Shown here in pieces: positions 1-7,592 of a stretch of DNA of 41,995 bases. The stretch is from Cyanophora paradoxa (taxonomy: Eukaryota > Glaucocystophyceae > Cyanophorales > Cyanophoraceae): positions 1 through 41,995 of the forward strand of contig QPMI01000664.1 of the NCBI GenBank assembly GCA_004431415.1. The letters are read 5' to 3'. The position numbers and the translations under genes are program-made. The number at the start of each line of letters is the position of its first letter. Positions within the stretch are counted from its first letter, which is position 1. Under the pieces are notes generated by a model, which searched no databases, was not told the DNA's origin, and was given only the letters and a program-made list of their open reading frames with translations.

Positions 1-1
1 G

Positions 2-88
2 GCGCGCGGTCGACGGCACCTGCCGTTGCTCGTGGCGCTCGGCGGCTCGCTCCTCATGGTCTGGTACCTGCGCGGCTTCGCGATTTAG
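2..88 (+). CDS. C-terminal end of a membrane-anchored protein (partial)
   Basis: This is the last 28 codons of a gene that begins left of the window. The reading frame is open from the first base and ends at TAG 86-88. The residues form a basic stretch (RGRR) followed by a hydrophobic run (LPLLVALGGSLLMVWYL), which looks like a C-terminal transmembrane anchor. The next gene starts 29 nt later behind the T-rich core GATTTTCG, so the tail is probably part of the viral late gene set. The family cannot be named from so little. Confidence 0.5.
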   Translation, partial: ARGRRHLPLLVALGGSLLMVWYLRGFAI

Positions 89-117
89 ATAGATTTTCGA
101 AGCGCTAGCTAGAAGAG

Positions 118-447
118 ATGAGCTGGCTCGACGCGCTGCTCACCAAGACCTTTGGGCCCAAGGGCGCGCCGCGGCTGCAGTTCGGTGAGCTCAACGCCGC
201 GATCGGCGCCACAGTCGAGATGAAGAACCGCGAGAACGTGCTGCTGCGCGGCGACGGAGGCGCGTGGGCGGACATTGCGGCGGGCGCGCTGGGCTCCGCA
301 CTCACCGCACCGGGCAAGGCGGGCCGCGCGCTCACGGACGTGGCCGAGCGCTTCTGGCACTGGCTCAAGGTTGCCGTGGTCATCGCCGCAGCGGTTGTGG
401 CGGGTCTCCTGGTGCTCGAGGCTCGCGCGCTATTTTCTAAACGCTAG
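118..447 (+). CDS. small C-terminally anchored membrane protein, unknown family
   Basis: An intact 109-residue ORF. Residues 1-80 are soluble-looking with several Ala/Gly-rich turns. Residues 84-101 (VAVVIAAAVVAGLLVLEA) form one clear transmembrane segment, followed by a short basic tail (FSKR). The start is supported by the T-rich core GATTTTCG about 20 nt upstream. The TAG stop overlaps the leader of the next gene, which is tightly packed behind it. I infer a virion or virion-membrane component because it sits among late-type genes. No family was recognised. Confidence 0.6.
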   Translation: MSWLDALLTKTFGPKGAPRLQFGELNAAIGATVEMKNRENVLLRGDGGAWADIAAGALGSALTAPGKAGRALTDVAERFWHWLKVAVVIAAAVVAGLLVLEARALFSKR

Positions 448-463
448 GTAAAGCGAGCGAACC

Positions 464-868
464 ATGCCCCGCGGCGGCTCTTCCCCCCGTGTCTCCTTCG
501 CTGAGAACGAAGTCGCCGCTACCCCCCTGGAGCCCGGCGTCAAGCTGGAGCGCGCGAACGCAGTCTCCATCAAGAAGGCCAAGCGCGCGCTGGTTCTAGA
601 AGTCCCCAAGACCGCCTCGCAGTTCCTTCCCACGTCCGAGTACGACGGCACGGAAGATACGGAGAAGGTTGCATTCAACAAGCGCAAGACGTACAAGGCT
701 ATACGCGAGGGCCAGCTGCTGCCCACGGACGCGGTTCCCGGGCTGCCGGGCACCACGGCCGGCGAGCTGCTCGTGCGCAACCTGCGCCTGCAGTACGTCT
801 CCCGCCTCCGCCGCTCCAAGGCCAAGAAGGCGCGCCTGGACTCGGGCGATAGCAGCTCTAGCTCGTAG
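464..868 (+). CDS. basic protein with Ser-rich tail, unknown
   Basis: An intact 134-residue ORF that is rich in Lys/Arg, with clusters such as KKAKRA, NKRKTYK and RRSKAKKAR. It ends in an acidic/serine tail (DSGDSSSSS). No enzyme motif is visible. The start lies behind a late-type core (TATTTTCTAAACGC) about 25 nt upstream that also contains the end of the previous gene. Its charge suggests nucleic-acid contact or a virion role, but this is inference. It converges on the minus-strand gene ending at 900. Confidence 0.55.
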   Translation: MPRGGSSPRVSFAENEVAATPLEPGVKLERANAVSIKKAKRALVLEVPKTASQFLPTSEYDGTEDTEKVAFNKRKTYKAIREGQLLPTDAVPGLPGTTAGELLVRNLRLQYVSRLRRSKAKKARLDSGDSSSSS

Positions 869-899
869 GCTCTGTACTCAATACTACCAGTTCCTGTTC

Positions 900-1169
900 C
901 TATCCCAGAGCACGACTCGGGTAAAGGGCACGGTCATAGCGAACATGAACTCGGCAAACTTGGCGAAGTTCATGAGGGTCCCTAGGCGGCGGGTCCTCCC
1001 AGTAGATAGCTTCGCGCAGGGACTCGTAGATGCGCATGAGGGAGCGCTCGTTCTCCGTCGCGAAGGCGTCGGAGGGCTCGTCGGGATCCGGATCCGAGAG
1101 CTCCGAGTACTCGTCCGAGCTGCCAGCGCTCTCGACGCCTGCGGCCGGGTCGGGCGAGGGGTCAGCCAT
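900..1169 (-). CDS. acidic small protein, probably frame-broken near its C-terminus
   Basis: The first ~60 residues are strongly acidic (SSDEYSELSDPDPDEPSD) and lead into a helical segment (ENERSLMRIYESLREAIYW). The ORF then continues as an Arg-rich tail that looks out of frame. The neighbouring frame of the same DNA reads as a hydrophobic helix (FAKFAEFMFAMTV) ending at a stop near 880, so a one-base error around 990 is likely and the real tail may be a membrane segment. The core GATTTTCTAG lies about 20 nt before this ATG. The ATG overlaps the end of the upstream gene by 8 nt. Function unknown. Confidence 0.45.
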   Translation of the reverse strand: MADPSPDPAAGVESAGSSDEYSELSDPDPDEPSDAFATENERSLMRIYESLREAIYWEDPPPRDPHELRQVCRVHVRYDRALYPSRALG

Positions 1170-1530
1170 TCTTTGCTGGTAGAAGGGCTAGAAAATCACG
1201 GCGCCGGTACTCCATCGAGTCGCCGCGCCAGTACTTGTTGCCGGAGGCGAGCAGCTTCATCGGCTCGCCCGTCGAATCGTGCTTCCAGGCCGCGCCGTCC
1301 CAGAGGGCCGTGCCGCCGTCCTCTAGCTTGAGGCGGTGGCCCGCCTCGAGCCGATCGCCGTTGAGCATGCGGCCGGCCATGAGCGCCAGGTCCCACTCGG
1401 TGAGGCCGCGCTGCTCTTCGGGGTGAGGCCGCGCTCGACGCGCTCGGGCTGGCGCGCCTCGCGCTCATGCGGCTGAGGCCACTAGGAGAAGATGGGCAGC
1501 GCAAAGGCCATGAGATCTAGCAGGCTCCAT
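1162..1530 (-). CDS. small conserved-looking protein, N-terminal part frame-broken
   Basis: The C-terminal 72 residues (from the Met at 1380) are an intact and convincing protein segment with spaced Trp and charged residues (GTALWDGAAWKHDS, SGNKYWRGDSMEYRRRDF). Upstream the same frame continues back through PEEQRGLTEWDLALM, but a TGA near 1468 interrupts it. A second frame supplies plausible sequence there (REARQPERVERGLT), as expected from two compensating one-base errors. I place the start at the ATG at 1530 because the core CTTTTCTAAG lies just upstream of it. If the break is real, the shorter ORF 1162-1380 is the gene. No family recognised. Confidence 0.45.
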
Positions 1531-1539
1531 TGGCAAGAC

Positions 1540-1860
1540 TTAGAAAAGGTTCCGGGCCAGGCTGAGAGCTGCGGGCCCAGGCGCGGGCCGCGTAGTAGAG
1601 CCGGCGGCCGCCGCGGCCAGGATCAGGAGGCGGGGCGGGCCGCGCGCGGGCTCCTCCAGGGTCAAGTCCACGGTCTCTGGCTCGCGGGCCGCGTCGCCAG
1701 GATCTCGGGCTCGGAGCTGAGGGACTTGGGCCGCGGCGGCGGCGCTGCTTGGGGCGGAGGCGGCGCGGCGGAGGAGGTCCTCGGGTCCTGTTGATACTGC
1801 GCAGTCAGTAAAGTCCTGCTTGTGGGTACCTCGGAAAATTGTGGGAGGTGCCCGCGGCTG
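1540..1860 (-). CDS. low-complexity ORF below promoter-like module, uncertain
   Basis: This Pro/Ala-rich open frame follows the inverted TGACGTATT module at 1871-1990. It has no ATG after the module, so either the start is lost through an indel or the transcript starts elsewhere. Two frames look protein-like in turn: one rich in Pro/Ser (PPPRPKSLSSEPEIL), then one with an acidic-hydrophobic motif (ETVDLTLEE) that resembles a SUMO-interaction motif. The segment ends with a short hydrophobic run. I would not name a function. Confidence 0.25.
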   Translation of the reverse strand, partial: QPRAPPTIFRGTHKQDFTDCAVSTGPEDLLRRAASAPSSAAAAAQVPQLRARDPGDAAREPETVDLTLEEPARGPPRLLILAAAAAGSTTRPAPGPAALSLARNLF

Positions 1861-1870
1861 CGAACGTAGG

Positions 1871-1990
1871 AGGGGGGAGAAGTGACGCGGACGGAATACG
1901 TCATAGTCGAATACGTCATAGTCCAAAACCTGGACTCGGGACTCGCCCGGCCTGCCGGTAAAAAAATAGACTCGGATTGGCGCCATCATC
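1871..1990 (-). promoter_or_regulatory. TGACGTATT module, copy 1 (points left)
   Basis: Read on the minus strand the order is GGCGCCA, a T-run (TATTTTTTTAC), a CCGAGTCC block, two TGACGTATT boxes 15 bp apart (1910-1918 and 1895-1903), then GCGTCACTTCTCCCCC. The same order recurs at 2013-2104, 2268-2370 and 3113-3240. The box resembles a CRE/ATF-type site. Copy 4 lies directly upstream of a TATA box and gene, which suggests a promoter or enhancer. Confidence 0.6.
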
Positions 1991-2012
1991 TCTACCCCGC
2001 TGGTTCAGCTGA

Positions 2013-2104
2013 GTAGGGGGAGAAGTGACGCGTCCGAATACGTCATAGTCGAATACGTCATAGTCCAAAACCTGGACTTGGGACTGGGCCAGACTCTCGC
2101 CAAG
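2013..2104 (-). promoter_or_regulatory. TGACGTATT module, copy 2 (left arm of inverted pair)
   Basis: This copy has the same order as copy 1, with boxes at 2052-2060 and 2037-2045, the GTCCAGGTTTTGGAC block and the GCGTCACTTCTCCCCC end. It is followed on its left by TCAGCTGA. It forms an inverted repeat with copy 3 around the AT-rich core at about 2105-2267. Confidence 0.6.
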
Positions 2105-2267
2105 TTTCAAATAATAATACTGTACCCTATTATAATAATAATAATACTTAGTATAATAATAATACTATTGCATTCATTGCTTTTGAATGTAGTTAATGTC
2201 ATAGCAACTTGAACATGATGTCATGATGATTTCAAGTTAAATACCGGGTACGGTGTTTTTGTTCAAG
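2105..2267. other. AT-rich core between inverted modules (candidate origin or bidirectional control region)
   Basis: About 160 bp of strongly AT-rich DNA (runs of ATAATA, TTGAATG, CATGATG) in an otherwise GC-rich genome. It is flanked by inverted copies of the TGACGTATT module. It contains small palindromic pieces (CTTGAA...TTCAAG and ATGATGTCATGAT). There is no ORF. An AT-rich element inside an inverted repeat is a common arrangement for an origin or a bidirectional promoter, but nothing here proves either. Confidence 0.4.
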
Positions 2268-2370
2268 TCTCTTTTTTACGGCAGGGCCGGCCGAGTCCCG
2301 AGTCCAGGTTTTGGACTATGACGTATTCGACTATGACGTATTTGTGACGCGTCCGCAACCTCCGCAACCT
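2268..2370 (+). promoter_or_regulatory. TGACGTATT module, copy 3 (right arm of inverted pair)
   Basis: A plus-strand copy with TGACGTATT at 2319-2327 and 2334-2342 and the T-run CTCTTTTTTACGGCAGG on its left. It is followed by GCGTCCGCAACC. No plus-strand gene starts directly to its right, so its role may be structural or enhancer-like rather than a simple promoter. Confidence 0.55.
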
Positions 2371-2571
2371 TTCAGTTAATTAATTAAGCACTGGGCTAGC
2401 GCTAGGCTAGCTAGATATCGATACAGCTAGCTAGCTCAGCTCTACCCTGCCCAAGTTGATGGTATCTAGCAGCGCTTGCTCTCTAAGTCTGCACCGCCTC
2501 CTCCTAGCGCTAGCGCTAGCTCGATACCGCCTCCAGACTTGATCTCCCTTGGCTTCAGCCACCGAAGGGGC
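2371..2571. other. non-coding stretch with CTAG/GCTAGC simple sequence
   Basis: No convincing ORF. It contains repeated GCTAGC/TAGCTAG words and a 16-nt word, ATCGATACAGCTAGCT (2417-2432), found again at 32415-32430. Confidence 0.4.
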
Positions 2572-3092
2572 TCAGGCACCTTTCCTAGTGAAGCCAGTAT
2601 CGTTGCTCTTGTCCAGCTTGAGGTAGCGGTAGGGCGCCGGCGCCGGCCAGTCGGGCCTGTGGCTGCTTGCTTCCTTGGCTATGTCCTTGGGCCTACGCGG
2701 AAGCAGGTCGGCCTTGGCCTTCGCCCTCTGCAGAGGGCCCAGCGCCTTGAACTTCGGTGCCTTCGTCGCCGGTAGAGCCTTGGGCTGAGGCTTCAGTGCC
2801 TTCTGCGCCTTCGACTTCGGCTGCGGCTGAGGCTTTGGCTGCTTCAATTTCTGCATACTTCTTGCTCATAAATGAGAAAAGCGCCACGAAGTCGGCTTTT
2901 ATCTCCTCCTTGGTCCAGGATGTCACATGATCCGGGTCACCTGAGAACGGCGCATCGAACGCCACGTGGAGCGATTTGCAGGCCTGAGCTATCATTGGCT
3001 CCGGCCAGGCCAGCTCGATCAGCTGAAGGTAGATGTTGAGGGCCTTGTCGAGCTTGGCGCCCTGGGACTAGCTGGGAGATGGCGGGCTCCAT
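2572..3092 (-). CDS. helical protein with Lys/Pro/Gln-rich basic tail, frame-broken
   Basis: Three consecutive frames on the minus strand look like one protein. From the ATG at 3092 a short start (MEPAISQLVP) breaks near 3063. The next frame gives helical sequence (KALNIYLQLIELAW, then HVTSWTKEEIKADFVALF) to about 2860. A third frame continues as a basic tail rich in K, P, Q and A to the stop at 2572. The start is supported by ATTTTCTGATGC about 20 nt upstream of the ATG, the core used by most genes here. The tail suggests nucleic-acid binding. No known family was recognised. Confidence 0.5.
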
Positions 3093-3112
3093 GGTGGGTA
3101 GACTTGCATCAG

Positions 3113-3318
3113 AAAATGGCGCCAAGTTTGAGTTTATTTTTTTACTGGGCGGGGACCTGGGCCCGAGTCCCGAGTCCAAGTTCCAGCCCATGACGGAATC
3201 GTCCATGACGGAATCTTTTGCGTCCGCGTCACTTCTCCCCCCCTCCTCACCTGAACGCTCACCTGACCCTCAGCTGAGCGCTCACCTGAACGGCCTTTAT
3301 AAGCGCGCGGCACGCGGC
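3113..3318 (+). promoter_or_regulatory. composite promoter: TGACG module copy 4, E-boxes, TATA
   Basis: The GGCGCCA/T-run/CCGAGTCC order is followed by two variant boxes (ATGACGGAATC, twice at about 3190-3215) and GCGTCACTTCTCCCCC. Then come three TCACCTGA boxes (3247-3254, 3259-3266, 3282-3289), one CAGCTG and a TATA-like TTTATAAG near 3297. The gene starts at 3365. This is the clearest full promoter in the window and probably an early one. Confidence 0.65.
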
Positions 3319-3364
3319 GTTCCCCTCACACTCTCAATCTCTCTCAACGCAACCAGCAGGCAAC

Positions 3365-3834
3365 ATGGCCCTTGTCGCCCAGTTCAACGTCGAGGAATAC
3401 ACCGTGCGCGTGATCGGCGAGCCCATCGACCGCGAGGTGGAAGTTCTCAAGAACGGCGAGGTGGAAGACTGTAAGGACTGCCCCGGCAAGATCCTCCTCA
3501 TGAAGCTCTCCGACGACGGCCTCTCCTTCACGCTTGTCTCCTGCGCCAAGACTCACACCGGGCACACGGCCTACATCGTTACCTTCTCCGCGGGGCGCTT
3601 GAGCTGCACCCACGTTAAAGTGCCGAGTGGGCCTCGTTCTGCGCGGCGATCTCGCCTCGGGCCGCTCCCTCGCCTACACCTCTTCGAGGACTACGACTGC
3701 AACATCTGGGTCTTGCGGAGGCAGATGGGCTCCTCAAGATGAAGGTCGATCAGCTGCACCAGCAGTGCGGCTACCCCTTCAGCATAGACGATAGGTCGAT
3801 TACCTTTGATCTCGAGGGCTCTGTATCCCTTTGA
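3365..3834 (+). CDS. unknown protein behind early-type promoter, frame-broken
   Basis: The first ~83 residues from ATG 3365 are intact and beta-rich in look (NVEEYTVRVIGEPIDREVEV, LSFTLVSCAKTH). The frame changes near 3620, 3680 and 3715. The correct C-terminal part appears to be the frame containing QLHQQCGYPFSIDDRS, which ends at a TGA at 3832-3834, so the 125-residue ORF ending at 3742 is not the whole gene. Single-base errors are the likely cause because every piece is free of stops. The TATA and TCACCTGA boxes upstream and the leader ending CAACATGG support this start. Family unknown. Confidence 0.5.
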
Positions 3835-3841
3835 AATTGAA

Positions 3842-3905
3842 CACGTGTTTTCTGGCTTCACCTGACGCTCACCTGATGCGGGGCCTTAAGAGGGTGCGCG
3901 GGGCC
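3842..3905 (+). promoter_or_regulatory. E-box promoter (CACGTG plus two TCACCTGA)
   Basis: CACGTG at 3842-3847 and TCACCTGA at 3858-3865 and 3869-3876 precede the gene at 3943. A TTAAGAG near 3887 may act as a weak TATA. The sequence CCTCACACT just downstream is shared with the promoter of the 3365 gene and may mark transcription initiation. Confidence 0.55.
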
Positions 3906-3942
3906 TCGTTTCCTCACACTTTATCAGCAAGCAAACGAGAGA

Positions 3943-4218
3943 ATGTGCGCCCCCAAGTACTTCACCTGCTGCCTCACCTTCGGCATCTTCGAGTACGAGG
4001 CCATGGACGAGGATCTCGACGAGAACGGCGAGATCTGCTTCAACTACTGCAGGCTGCTGCGCAACATCTCGCTGGAGTGCCGCAAGGGCGACTGCTTCAG
4101 CACATCATGCTCAATCCGCCAAGAACGAGATCACCCTGTACGCCGTCGCCAGCCCAGCGCCAGATTTAGACTCTCGAATATTCGCGTAGCCGTGATCGAG
4201 GCTCTCCCCTCCCAGTGA
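3943..4218 (+). CDS. Cys-rich small protein, early-type promoter
   Basis: About the first 52 residues are intact and Cys-rich (KYFTCCLTF, GEICFNYCRLLRN, LECRKGDCF). The spacing does not match a zinc-finger class I know. Near 4100 the frame probably shifts: an alternative frame (SAKNEITLYAVASPAPD) looks more natural and would stop at 4189, whereas the uninterrupted ORF runs to 4218 with an Arg-rich tail. The E-box/TCACCTGA promoter and leader link it to its neighbours at 3365 and 4334. Function unknown. Confidence 0.45.
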   Translation: MCAPKYFTCCLTFGIFEYEAMDEDLDENGEICFNYCRLLRNISLECRKGDCFSTSCSIRQERDHPVRRRQPSARFRLSNIRVAVIEALPSQ

Positions 4219-4229
4219 GCTGAATTGAA

Positions 4230-4300
4230 CACGTGTTTTACCTGAATCACCTGAGCGCTCAGCTGAAGTCAGGCCGGGCGACCTCAAATATTTTCTGGCG
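4230..4300 (+). promoter_or_regulatory. E-box promoter with T-rich core
   Basis: CACGTG (4230-4235), TTACCTGA (4238-4245) and TCACCTGA (4247-4254) are followed by CAGCTG and then ATATTTTCTGG near 4290. This promoter therefore combines the early-type boxes with the T-rich core seen before most other genes. The gene starts at 4334. Confidence 0.55.
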
Positions 4301-4333
4301 CTAGGCTGAAGCACACTCTAAGCTAACGCAACC

Positions 4334-5115
4334 ATGGCCACCGTCCGCAGCGCCACCGAGATCGACCCCGCCAAGCTCGCCTTCGAAATCGACGCCAACG
4401 GCCGCATCAAGGCCAAGTACGACGGCCTGCAGGGCCTCATGATGTACGCGCCGCCCATGGTCACGATCAACCCGTGCATCAACACCGAGCAAGGCAAGGC
4501 CTGGAGCGACGAGAAGAAGGCCTTCGTCATGGAAGAAAACGGCGGATTCTACACGCTGGACCTCACCGATCTCAGCGCCGTCGACGGCCAGACGAACCCG
4601 GCCGCGGACGAGTTCCTCAAGCTGCTGGAGGCCCTGGACGCGAAATTCTGCGAGTTCGTGCAGCAGAACCAGGCCAAGCTCAAGGTCTCGCCCGGGCGCG
4701 CCCTCTCCAAGGATCAGATCTCGGTGCTGCAGACGCCCAGCGTCCGCATCAAGGTCGACAAGGAGTCGGGCCAGGCCTTCTACAAGTACCTCAACATGCG
4801 CATCCGCACGCAGACGATGGCCGGCAAGCGCAAGACCGTGCCCGTCGTCGACATGTCCAACTACCTCATCACCGAGCGCGCCACCATCGGCACCGGCGAC
4901 CTGGTGGCGGCCCTCGTTAAAATCGACACCGCCTACGCCATCCCGAGGGCAAGTTCGGCCTCAAGTGGTCCTTCCTCGCCGTGCAGCAGTGCAAGGTCGG
5001 CGCCTTTCGCTTCGCCGGCCGCACGCCCGAGCTGGCCTTCAAGCCCTACGACAACGAGGCCGATTTCGAGCCCTACCTAAACCCCGAGTCTATGTACACC
5101 GCCCCCATGCAGTAG
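4334..5115 (+). CDS. possible single-stranded DNA-binding-like protein, one frame break
   Basis: Two frames join to give a protein of about 260 residues. The first ~205 residues run from ATG 4334; after about 4948 the next frame carries on (GKFGLKWSFLAVQQCKVGAF) to TAG 5113-5115. The pattern of a central basic segment (AGKRKTVPVV), a strand-rich region and a late 'GKFGLKW' strand reminds me of OB-fold ssDNA-binding proteins of large DNA viruses. This is a weak resemblance, not an identification. The early-type promoter would suit a replication protein. A poly(A)-like AATAAA follows at 5124. The ORF that stays in the first frame to 5080 is a false extension. Confidence 0.5.
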
Positions 5116-5123
5116 CTTAGTCG

Positions 5124-5129
5124 AATAAA
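5124..5129 (+). terminator. AATAAA polyadenylation-like signal
   Basis: AATAAA lies 9 nt after the stop of the 4334-5115 gene, in a short AT-rich gap between two converging genes. It is consistent with nuclear transcription and polyadenylation, but a single hexamer is weak evidence. Confidence 0.4.
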
Positions 5130-5169
5130 TTGTAATTTCTCTGGTGCAATTGATTACAAGCGTTTACAG

Positions 5170-5973
5170 TCAAAGGCCGTTGAACTTGCCGCCCACCGCC
5201 CTGGGCTCCGCCGCCGTCGAGGCCGCCGCCTCCGTCACCTCCTTCATCATCTCCGGGTTCGCGTTGGCCGCGTGCACCGCCAGCACCGTCTGCACAAGGG
5301 CCATCCCCAGGCGCGCCTCGGGCCCCAGGGTCACGTAGCGCGAGTACTTAATCACCAGCTCCTCTAAAATCGGCTGCACCTGGTCCATGGAAGAGAGCGT
5401 CGCCTGCCCGAGCCCGTCTAACTTCAGGCCGATCGGATCGTACGCTTTGTTAAGGTGCTCCAGCGAGTGCATGCCCGCGATCAGAAAGAGGCGCGCCGCC
5501 TCCAGCGAACCCCGCGTGCTCAGCTCGCGCTGAATTTCCTCGTACTCTTCCTTCAGCTCGTCCAGCGGCGTGGCGAGGCTCAGCTTCTTCGTGGACGTCA
5601 GCTCGCCCCCGAACGAGCGCCTGTACTGCGCGATCTGCCGCAGAACCTGCTTCTTCTCGTCCACGTCCACCTGCGCCTCGTCTCGCGGCCTCTCCTGCAG
5701 GTCGATCCCCAGCGCCTTTTTCACGCTCTGCTCCTTCTTTTTCGTCATTTCGATGTGCTCCTGCACGCTGAAGCTCGCGCCCTTGCTCGGCGCCGTCGGC
5801 GGCACCGTGGGCCCGTCGCCCGGCAGCGCCGTCTTGTCTGCCTTCGGCGCCTTCTCGCCCTTTTCCTTGCCTTCCTTCGCGGGGCGGCCCTTCTTCCGAG
5901 GCTGTGGGATCCCCACCGGGTTCGGCCCGTCCACGGCCAGCGCGTCGAAGCCGAGCATGGAAGAGGGGTCCAT
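5170..5973 (-). CDS. conserved NCLDV virion-type protein (AYDPIGLKLDG family)
   Basis: Intact, 267 residues. The N-terminus carries an AT-hook-like basic patch (RKKGRPAKEG, residues 26-35) and a Lys/Pro-rich linker. The middle is helical. The C-terminal third has HLNKAYDPIGLKLDG (about 173-187), then LEELVIKYSRY and a hydrophobic AVHAANANPEMM region. From memory, many Nucleocytoviricota and related viruses encode a protein with a 'KYDPFxLxLDGWSE' motif followed by 'LYEKY' and a membrane-like stretch, possibly listed as DUF5767. I believe this is a divergent member. It heads the minus-strand virion block, and its start has ATATTTCTAAGGGG upstream. Confidence 0.7.
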   Translation of the reverse strand: MDPSSMLGFDALAVDGPNPVGIPQPRKKGRPAKEGKEKGEKAPKADKTALPGDGPTVPPTAPSKGASFSVQEHIEMTKKKEQSVKKALGIDLQERPRDEAQVDVDEKKQVLRQIAQYRRSFGGELTSTKKLSLATPLDELKEEYEEIQRELSTRGSLEAARLFLIAGMHSLEHLNKAYDPIGLKLDGLGQATLSSMDQVQPILEELVIKYSRYVTLGPEARLGMALVQTVLAVHAANANPEMMKEVTEAAASTAAEPRAVGGKFNGL

Positions 5974-5998
5974 CGTTACGCTTGCCCCTTAGAAATAT

Positions 5999-6325
5999 TT
6001 ACTCGGAGGTCAGCTCGGTGAACATATCCAGGTAGAGCCAGAGCTTCTCCCGCGTGCTCGACGGGCACCCGAAGAAGAGCGGCCGCACCCACCGGTACTC
6101 GGCCGGCAGCTTCTCGAAAATTCGCTCGTCGCGCGATTTAATTAGCGCCGCCTCCGCGTTGATGTGCCGCCTGAAGAGGACGATGACCGCCGTGGCCCCT
6201 ATGCCGCGCAGCGAGTCGATCTGCGCCCGTACCCCCGGCTCCTTCGCCTCCGCCCCCAGCACTCCGAGGAAGCGGCCCCAGCGCGCCTCGATCTGCTCGC
6301 CCAGCGTTGCCTCCGTCGCCGCCAT
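5999..6325 (-). CDS. small helical protein, unknown
   Basis: An intact 108-residue ORF, mostly helical, with a hydrophobic middle (IGATAVIVLF, about residues 42-51) and a Trp/aromatic-rich end (EYRWVRPLFFG, REKLWLYLDMF). The stop lies 26 nt upstream of the next gene's ATG. The start has TTAATTTCTAATG upstream, the late-type core. Small helical proteins ending in 'W-Y-L' follow the DUF5767-like gene in some large DNA viruses, but I cannot name a family. Probably a virion component by position. Confidence 0.6.
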   Translation of the reverse strand: MAATEATLGEQIEARWGRFLGVLGAEAKEPGVRAQIDSLRGIGATAVIVLFRRHINAEAALIKSRDERIFEKLPAEYRWVRPLFFGCPSSTREKLWLYLDMFTELTSE

Positions 6326-6347
6326 GTGCTCGCGTGTGCATTAGAAA

Positions 6348-7520
6348 TTAAGCAGCGGCGAAGGGGTTGGGGGCAGCCACCGGTGCGACCGGTGCGACCG
6401 CTGCGGCCGCCTGCGCGGCGTATCGACCCTGCTGTGCTGCGGCCGCAGTGTACGCATTCGCCGCGCGCAACGCAACGGCCTGTTGGACACGGAGCTGGTT
6501 GTTACGACCCTGGCCCACCAGGTTCTGGAATGTTGTACGGAATCGTTCCTGCAGTGAGTCCTCCCCCGCGTTCACCGGGCCCGCCCGCCGCAGGTCGTTA
6601 ATCTGTCTAACCATGCTCCCGTCCGCCCCCCACGCGTTCGCCTCCTGCATAATCGGGTTTGTAATCGCCGGCAGGAGGTTCTGATCGTGGTACGGCACGG
6701 CGGTCGAGATGGCCGGGCCGCGCGTCCCCTGCATGTCCATGAGCACCGCTTCGAACGGATTGCCCTTGCTGAAGTCGATGTCCTTCCTCCCGTACGGCGT
6801 GTTGGCCGCATTGGTGAGCCGCGCCGTCTGGGCGTTGAACATGGGCGACAGGTCGGGGGTGTAACCGGCGCGGAGGTTCTGCCCGTAACGGCCTGCGGGG
6901 CCAAGCAGGTTCTCCCGCTCAATTTCTTCCATCGTCTTGATCCAGCCGCGCTCGCGCGCCCACTTCATGACGAGGTCGTCGTAGTTCATCGGGAAGAAAA
7001 CCTTCTGGTACTTGTCGAACCGCGTAATTTCGATATCCTGCTCGATCATGTTCGTAATTCGCTCGAGCAGCTCGGGGTAATATTCCTCGAGCATTTTGGC
7101 GACGCCCGGCTGCTTCAGGTCGAAGGCCGTCATCGCCCACTGGTCGAAATCGCGAATCATGATTTCCTTCCGCAGCGAGAAGGCATTCTCAACGTCCTCC
7201 TCGTTGATCGTGCGCCCGGGGTGGGCGTTCTGCAGCTGCTGTCGGATGCCCATGCGCATCAGCTTCTCCATCTGCGGGGTGTACTTCATGGCCGGCAGGG
7301 CCTTCGTGTTCGTGCCGCTCACGCCCAGGCCACGCGCCACGTCCTCCGGCGTGTAGACGTCGGCCTTTGAGGGATCCAGGACGGGCACCTCGGGCATGAT
7401 CGTGCCCGGCGCGTACTTCTCGATAATTCCCGTCACCTCGCCCTTCAGGTCGTTCTTCAGCGACTGGCGCTGCTTCTTAGAGCCCTCCCCAATGTCCATC
7501 ATAGAGTGGCCCTTCGTCAT
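6348..7520 (-). CDS. putative virion structural protein, 390 aa
   Basis: Intact. The protein is mostly polar and helical. Notable segments are EEYYPELLERITNMIEQDIE (around 142-161), the aromatic KVFFPMNYDDLVMKWARERGW, and a C-terminal Ala/Gln/Pro-rich tail (TAAAAQQGRYAAQAAAA) that looks flexible. No enzymatic motif is visible. It lies immediately downstream of the capsid gene on the same strand and has its own AAATTTTCC core 30 nt upstream of ATG 7518-7520. Position and composition suggest a capsid-associated or scaffold-like protein. This is inference. Confidence 0.7.
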   Translation of the reverse strand: MTKGHSMMDIGEGSKKQRQSLKNDLKGEVTGIIEKYAPGTIMPEVPVLDPSKADVYTPEDVARGLGVSGTNTKALPAMKYTPQMEKLMRMGIRQQLQNAHPGRTINEEDVENAFSLRKEIMIRDFDQWAMTAFDLKQPGVAKMLEEYYPELLERITNMIEQDIEITRFDKYQKVFFPMNYDDLVMKWARERGWIKTMEEIERENLLGPAGRYGQNLRAGYTPDLSPMFNAQTARLTNAANTPYGRKDIDFSKGNPFEAVLMDMQGTRGPAISTAVPYHDQNLLPAITNPIMQEANAWGADGSMVRQINDLRRAGPVNAGEDSLQERFRTTFQNLVGQGRNNQLRVQQAVALRAANAYTAAAAQQGRYAAQAAAAVAPVAPVAAPNPFAAA

Positions 7521-7592
7521 CGTGCCTCGGTTAGGATCCCAATGGGAAAATTTATTGGTTCAAATCGGCGTACAGGGGAGGGGGCTAGGCGA

